Assembly: GCA_007116865.1 (NCBI GenBank)
Contig: SKHR01000125.1
Coordinates: 1-18,558, forward strand
Reading direction: 5' to 3'
DNA length: 18,558 bases
Origin: Marinospirillum sp.
GTDB lineage: Bacteria > Pseudomonadota > Gammaproteobacteria > Pseudomonadales > Halomonadaceae
Part shown: positions 14,958 to 18,558 of the stretch, one piece after another
How the letters are laid out: each line of letters starts with the position of its first letter
Numbering within the stretch: the first letter of the stretch is position 1
Position numbers and translations under genes: made by a program
Notes under the pieces: generated by a model
The model's input: only the letters and a program-made list of their open reading frames with translations
The model's database searches: none
Told to the model about the DNA's origin: nothing

Positions 14958-14986
14958 CAGACAGGAGTCCATAAATTAGCTACAAT
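14958..14986 (+). promoter_or_regulatory. Candidate sigma70 promoter of the chemoreceptor gene
   Basis: CAGACA (14958-14963, 4/6 to the -35 consensus) and TACAAT (14981-14986, 5/6 to the -10 consensus) are separated by the optimal 17 bp. Transcription would start near 14993, leaving a leader of about 37 nt with an AAGGA Shine-Dalgarno before the ATG at 15030. Confidence 0.45.
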
Positions 14987-15029
14987 AAAAACACTGCTTT
15001 TAACTGACCGACAAATAAGGAAGCTTATC

Positions 15030-16991
15030 ATGAGTGCTCACTCTTCGCAGGCCATGAGCCTAGGGCTGCGTATCAGCCTGTGGATTGCCGGCCTGGCGGC
15101 CATTGTGCTGCTGTTAGCCTTCATTTATGTCACCTATCTGCGCACTGCACTAGAAACCGATACACTTGAACGTCGGGCGCAGATCATGGCAGATACCCTC
15201 GGCAACCGCCTAGAAACCAAGTTTGATGTCGGTCTCACCAATGCGGCGTTGCTGGCAGGCAATCCGGAGCTGATTGATGCACTGGTTCATCACCTGCCCT
15301 CCGTTGCTGACACAGTGATCAGTCAAGCAAGACAGCAATATGGCCGTCATACCAACTACCAAGGTATTCAGGTACACATTCTGAATCATGAAGGCCAGCC
15401 TTTTGCCGCCAGTGCTCAGCGCCCAACCCAACAGGCCTCCGATTCTGAAGGCATTGGCAAAGCCTTATCGGGTAACCCTCACGCCGCTTTTGAGCGTGAC
15501 GCCAATGGCAACGTACTGATTCGCGCTTTCATGCCGGTGCTGCATGAGGATCGTGTGATCGGTGTGGTCGAACTCACTCAAGGCGTGGGTAGTATCAGCC
15601 GTGACTATGCCCAGGAAAACACCCACTACTTGATGCTGCTTAATCGTGAGCTCTTAACAGAACAACAACCTGCCTGGAACAACCACCGCCTTGGTCGCTT
15701 CGTGGTTGCCAATAACAACTGGTTTACTGAAGACGTGGTCAACTTTGCTCGCCAGACGCCCCTGGACAATCTATTGAATGGCCAGGCATATCTGCTGGGT
15801 GAACAGCACTTCATGCTGGCCATTCCCGTCACTGATGCTCAAGGTCGTTTGTTAGCCGTACACCTGCTCGGCATGCCAGCAGAGACACTCAGGGATATTA
15901 TTCGTCATGCCACGCAGCTGGCCGACTCCATGCTGATGGCAATGGTGCTGTTGATTCTGCTGCTCATCGGAACGGTGATTTTTCTGATTCGCAAACTGGT
16001 CGCCCAGCCGATGTCAGACATTGCGCTGGCGATGCGCGATATTGCGGAAGGACAAGGCGATCTGACCCAGCGCCTGACCGTGCATCGCGATGATGAAATT
16101 GGCCAGGTTGCGCGCCGCTTCAACCGCTTTGCCGAAAACATACAAAAACTGGTGAGCCAGATTGCTGAGCAAAGTGCTTCCGTCAAAGCCTCTGGTGATC
16201 AGTTAGATCAACTCACCGAAACCACCCGCGACGGAGCCGCCCGCCAGCAGACTGAAATAGAGCAGGTGGCTGCAGCCATCAATGAAATGGGCGCGGCCGC
16301 CAATGAAGTCGCACAGAATGCACAGCGAACTCAACAGGCAACCGAAGAAGGTGCCGATCAGGTTGGTGCCGTGCGCGAAACCATGGATCAGCTCCTCAGC
16401 AGCATCGAAAATCAAGCCACAGAAAGCGAACGTGCAACCCAGGATATTAAAGCCTTAGAAGCTCAAAGTGAATCAATCGGCGAGCTGGTTCAGGTCATCC
16501 GAGACATCACCGAGCAAACCAACCTGCTGGCACTCAATGCCGCGATTGAAGCCGCTCGTGCAGGTGAGCACGGCCGAGGTTTCGCAGTGGTCGCTGACGA
16601 GGTCAGAACCCTGGCCAGTCGCACTCATCAATCCACTGAAACCATTGAAAAAACAGTGGATGAACTGCAACAAAAAACCCGCACAGCGGTGAAAAGTATT
16701 ACCGAAAACCGCGAACATGCGATCCAAAGCCTTGAGTTTGTTCGTGCCACCCATGAGCGGCTCAATCATTTGACCGACATGATGACCCAGGTGCGCGACA
16801 TGACCACTCAAATCGCCGCAGCCACTGAGGAGGAAACCGCCGCCACCGACGAACTGGGACAAAGTATTCACCGCATCCAGGAAGTGGCGCATGACTCGGC
16901 TGAAAGTGCGGACCGCAGCGCCGAAAGTGCCGACAAGCTACAAAAGCTGTCTCAATCGATGCTGGATCTCGTATCACGCTTTAAATTCTAG
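15030..16991 (+). CDS. Methyl-accepting chemotaxis protein with large periplasmic sensor
   Basis: 653-aa transmembrane chemoreceptor. TM1 is about residues 12-33 (ISLWIAGLAAIVLLLAFIYV). A periplasmic sensor of about 260 residues follows, probably a double-Cache-type fold (strand patterns QVHILNHEGQPFA and MPVLHEDRVIGVVEL), with TM2 about 297-318. A HAMP domain (about 319-371, ending EIGQVARRFNRF) leads into a long coiled-coil signalling domain. The CheA/CheW-contact hairpin tip is highly conserved (DITEQTNLLALNAAIEAARA, about 493-512, then GRGFAVVADEVRTLA). Possible methylation helices flank it, for example QTEIEQVAAAINEMG. The C-terminus ends in VSRFKF, so there is no CheR-binding pentapeptide. 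ATG has AAGGA at 8 nt. The ligand cannot be named from sequence. It stands alone, not in a che operon. Confidence 0.95.
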   Translation: MSAHSSQAMSLGLRISLWIAGLAAIVLLLAFIYVTYLRTALETDTLERRAQIMADTLGNRLETKFDVGLTNAALLAGNPELIDALVHHLPSVADTVISQARQQYGRHTNYQGIQVHILNHEGQPFAASAQRPTQQASDSEGIGKALSGNPHAAFERDANGNVLIRAFMPVLHEDRVIGVVELTQGVGSISRDYAQENTHYLMLLNRELLTEQQPAWNNHRLGRFVVANNNWFTEDVVNFARQTPLDNLLNGQAYLLGEQHFMLAIPVTDAQGRLLAVHLLGMPAETLRDIIRHATQLADSMLMAMVLLILLLIGTVIFLIRKLVAQPMSDIALAMRDIAEGQGDLTQRLTVHRDDEIGQVARRFNRFAENIQKLVSQIAEQSASVKASGDQLDQLTETTRDGAARQQTEIEQVAAAINEMGAAANEVAQNAQRTQQATEEGADQVGAVRETMDQLLSSIENQATESERATQDIKALEAQSESIGELVQVIRDITEQTNLLALNAAIEAARAGEHGRGFAVVADEVRTLASRTHQSTETIEKTVDELQQKTRTAVKSITENREHAIQSLEFVRATHERLNHLTDMMTQVRDMTTQIAAATEEETAATDELGQSIHRIQEVAHDSAESADRSAESADKLQKLSQSMLDLVSRFKF

Positions 16992-17009
16992 AGAAACTAT
17001 GACAAAGAA

Positions 17010-17041
17010 ATCCCCCGACCACCCCAGGGTGATCGGGGGAT
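17010..17041. terminator. Terminator hairpin between the chemoreceptor and LPP20-like genes
   Basis: A 9-bp perfect stem (ATCCCCCGA at 17010-17018 with TCGGGGGAT at 17033-17041) encloses a second short stem (CACC/GGTG). It sits between two convergent genes. Neither side has a long T-run: minus gives TTTCTTTG, plus gives ATTCAAAA. It may serve both strands, better on minus. Confidence 0.7.
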
Positions 17042-17067
17042 TCAAAAGAATCAAATCCAGGCGTCGG

Positions 17068-17655
17068 TCAACGACCCAACTGACGATCCAGGCGATTAAA
17101 AGCATCCTGACTCATATACTGCTCACGCATCTGCGCTCGACTCAGCACCTCACCCTGAACACCCGCTGCCTCAGCAACTCTTTCCAGCATCTGTGTTACG
17201 TCTGACTCGCCCACGGCAACCATTGAGCAAAACTGACGCTGGCCTTCGATGGTGACATAGTCTGCATGCACACGGCGACTTCCGACCAGACGCTCATCCA
17301 CCACCTGACGGATCACTTCTTCAAAGTTGCCACCCAGGCTGAGGCCGTCTTCACTGGTATCCACAGTCCGCTGATAACTTTCGGTCAAGGACTGAATTTG
17401 CGCACCCAGTGTGGCCGCCAGTTGTTGGCGGGCAGCAAGGTCTGCGCGGCTGGAATCAGAGTTGATCCGCCCCGAGGCCGGTACACAACCCGTTGCTGCC
17501 AGTGCATCGTCTGCTTGCGGCGTCACGATCCATGCAGGCAAGGAGGACGTCAGCGGTGGAGCCGCCGGTGCGGGTTGCTCCTGGGTTTTACCCGAGCAGC
17601 CCGCCATAACTACCGCACCGACCAACACCCCACCGAGCAACCATTTTGTTTTCAT
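17068..17655 (-). CDS. LPP20-like lipoprotein
   Basis: 195 aa. It has a lipoprotein signal peptide (MKTKWLLGGVLVGAVVMAGC) with lipobox MAGC and lipidated Cys20; Ser at +2 fits outer-membrane delivery. A Pro/Ala-rich linker follows, then PAWIV and a GCVPASG segment leading into a helical SRADLAARQQLAATLGAQIQ region. That layout matches the LPP20 family, in which a P-x-W motif precedes an ARA...A helix. The C-terminal third (SMVAVGESDVTQMLERVAE) is also helical. ATG at 17655 has AAGGA at 7 nt. A candidate promoter on the minus strand has a perfect TTGACA (plus 17712-17717) and a weak TAGCTT 17 bp later. Members in other bacteria are linked to flagella or the cell surface, but the role here is unknown. 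Confidence 0.8.
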   Translation of the reverse strand: MKTKWLLGGVLVGAVVMAGCSGKTQEQPAPAAPPLTSSLPAWIVTPQADDALAATGCVPASGRINSDSSRADLAARQQLAATLGAQIQSLTESYQRTVDTSEDGLSLGGNFEEVIRQVVDERLVGSRRVHADYVTIEGQRQFCSMVAVGESDVTQMLERVAEAAGVQGEVLSRAQMREQYMSQDAFNRLDRQLGR

Positions 17656-17708
17656 GATCAGATCCTTAGTATCTTCTAGTGTTTGCCAAAGCTAGTCCGA
17701 AGGCCTTT

Positions 17709-17738
17709 CCCTGTCAAGCGCTTCTCACGCTTGAAGGG
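17709..17738. repeat. Hairpin between the histidine kinase and LPP20-like genes, overlapping a TTGACA
   Basis: TCAAGCG (17714-17720) pairs with CGCTTGA (17728-17734) over a 7-nt loop. It is extended past one bulge by CCCT (17709-17712) with AGGG (17735-17738). It begins just after the kinase stop on the minus strand, so it may act as a terminator, but it lacks a T-tract. The minus-strand TTGACA at plus 17712-17717 is the candidate -35 of the LPP20-like gene and lies within one arm. Confidence 0.4.
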
Positions 17739-17743
17739 TGGTT

Positions 17744-18558
17744 TTATTTGGGTAGGTGCACCTGTAAGCGACAGCCCTGATGATACTGGCTGTCCAGCTC
17801 GATCTCGCCACCGTGCAAACGCAAAATCCGATCCACGGTGTACAAGCCCAACCCCAGTCCAGGTCGCATGACCTGGTTGCCTCGCTGATATTTGCCAAGC
17901 AAACGCGGCCAGTCTTCGGGGGCAATCCCAGGCCCCTGGTCTTGCAGGGTCAGCGTGACATGATAGTCTGAGTTGATCAGGCCGAGTTCAATCGTCGACC
18001 CAGGTAGCGAATAGTGCAGCGCATTATCCAGCAGATGATAAAAAGCGATGCTTAACAGATCGGCGTCGGCATACACCTCGTCATCTCCTGTGAAACATTG
18101 AATACGTGCCTGGCTTTGGCCATCCATGCGTGCAATCACTTGCTGTATTAAAGCCTGCAGTGCCACACGCCCGGTATTGCGTCGCCACACACCCTTACCC
18201 GTTTCATCGGCTTGCAACACCTTTTCAATCATTCCACTCAGTTGGCTGAGCGATTCCTTTTGACGAACCAGCAAACGGTCCAGATCCTCGCCCTGAGGGC
18301 GTTTGATCCCGATCAGCTCATTCGCGGACATAGCCGCCATCAAGGGAGTGCGAAACTCGTGAGTCACCAAATGCATAAAGTGTGCCTGCTCCAGACGCCC
18401 GGTTTTTTCTTCTTCCAGTGCCTGATGCAAAGCCGATTCACGCGCCTTCTCAAAATTTTGTTTCGCGGCATAGGTATGCTCACTGACACTGAGCTGCATC
18501 AACAACATATGCAGCATGATCACCAGCAAGGACTGGTAGTTATTCCAGCTGATATGCG
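17744..18558 (-). CDS. Sensor histidine kinase, C-terminal part (5' end outside the window)
   Basis: Partial gene: the frame is open to the right edge and continues into sequence not shown. A TTG at 18529 should not be taken as the start. The first visible residues (HISWNNYQSLLVIMLHMLLMQL) look like the end of a transmembrane region, followed by a short coiled coil (EKARESALHQALEEEKTG). The dimerisation/phosphotransfer H-box is intact (HLVTHEFRTPLMAAM; the phospho-accepting His precedes EFRTP). The HATPase_c domain has the N-box (LLDNALHYS), G1 (DQGPGIA) and G2 (GLGLGLYTVDRILRLHGG). No receiver domain follows; the protein ends in QVHLPK. The layout would fit a 7TM-DISM or other multi-pass sensor kinase, but the sensor is out of view. 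Its response regulator is not in the window. Confidence 0.9.
   Translation of the reverse strand, partial: HISWNNYQSLLVIMLHMLLMQLSVSEHTYAAKQNFEKARESALHQALEEEKTGRLEQAHFMHLVTHEFRTPLMAAMSANELIGIKRPQGEDLDRLLVRQKESLSQLSGMIEKVLQADETGKGVWRRNTGRVALQALIQQVIARMDGQSQARIQCFTGDDEVYADADLLSIAFYHLLDNALHYSLPGSTIELGLINSDYHVTLTLQDQGPGIAPEDWPRLLGKYQRGNQVMRPGLGLGLYTVDRILRLHGGEIELDSQYHQGCRLQVHLPK

Noticed and set aside
15007..15014. ACCGACAA resembling the sigma28 (flagellar) -10 box upstream of the chemoreceptor
   Set aside because: Transcription from it would start within or after the Shine-Dalgarno, only about 10 bp before the ATG, and no matching -35 was seen at the right spacing.
18529..18529. TTG at 18529 as the start of the histidine kinase
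   Set aside because: The frame stays open to the window edge and the residues before it continue a hydrophobic segment; the gene is simply cut by the window.

Overview
The window reads as ordinary chromosome of a gammaproteobacterium. The order prmB-aroC with a divergent smrB, a fadB-fadA operon, a phasin, ghrA and several chemotaxis or signalling genes all fit an aquatic, motile, aerobic heterotroph of the Oceanospirillales/Pseudomonadales type. This placement is inferred from protein resemblance and gene order; no rRNA or other taxonomic marker is present. Genes are tightly packed on both strands. I see no tRNA, rRNA, CRISPR array, insertion sequence or prophage, and no gene-free stretch over about 200 bases.

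Layout: (1) 1-877, minus strand: a small DUF6489-type protein and a phasin, with a strong terminator at the left edge; both look linked to polyhydroxyalkanoate (PHA) granules. (2) 1018-3062, minus: prmB and aroC, translationally close-coupled, divergent from smrB (3192-3779, plus). smrB converges on and overlaps ghrA (3773-4696, minus). (3) 4820-7360, plus: two tandem paralogous HDOD-domain proteins, each with an N-terminal domain resembling a cyclic-nucleotide-binding fold, facing a convergent cheX (7408-7872, minus). (4) 8055-9557, plus: a 500-residue relative of acetoacetyl-CoA synthetase that has lost every recognisable catalytic motif and the whole C-terminal domain. A bidirectional terminator separates it from the convergent fadB-fadA beta-oxidation operon (9610-12966, minus). 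(5) 13100-14911, minus: a three-gene overlapping set of an O6-alkylguanine-DNA alkyltransferase, a CobW/COG0523 GTPase and a small lipoprotein. (6) 15030-16991, plus: a methyl-accepting chemotaxis protein. (7) 17068 to the right edge, minus: an LPP20-like lipoprotein and the 3' part of a sensor histidine kinase that runs out of the window.

Two themes recur. One is acyl-CoA and storage-polymer metabolism: phasin, DUF6489, fadBA and the acetoacetyl-CoA-synthetase-like protein. The other is motility and signalling: two HDOD proteins, CheX, the chemoreceptor and the histidine kinase. The most unusual object is the synthetase-like gene at 8055-9557. It has an intact frame, a strong Shine-Dalgarno sequence and its own terminator, yet its ATP-binding loop is replaced position for position and its C-terminal domain is absent, so it looks like a maintained pseudoenzyme rather than a decaying gene.
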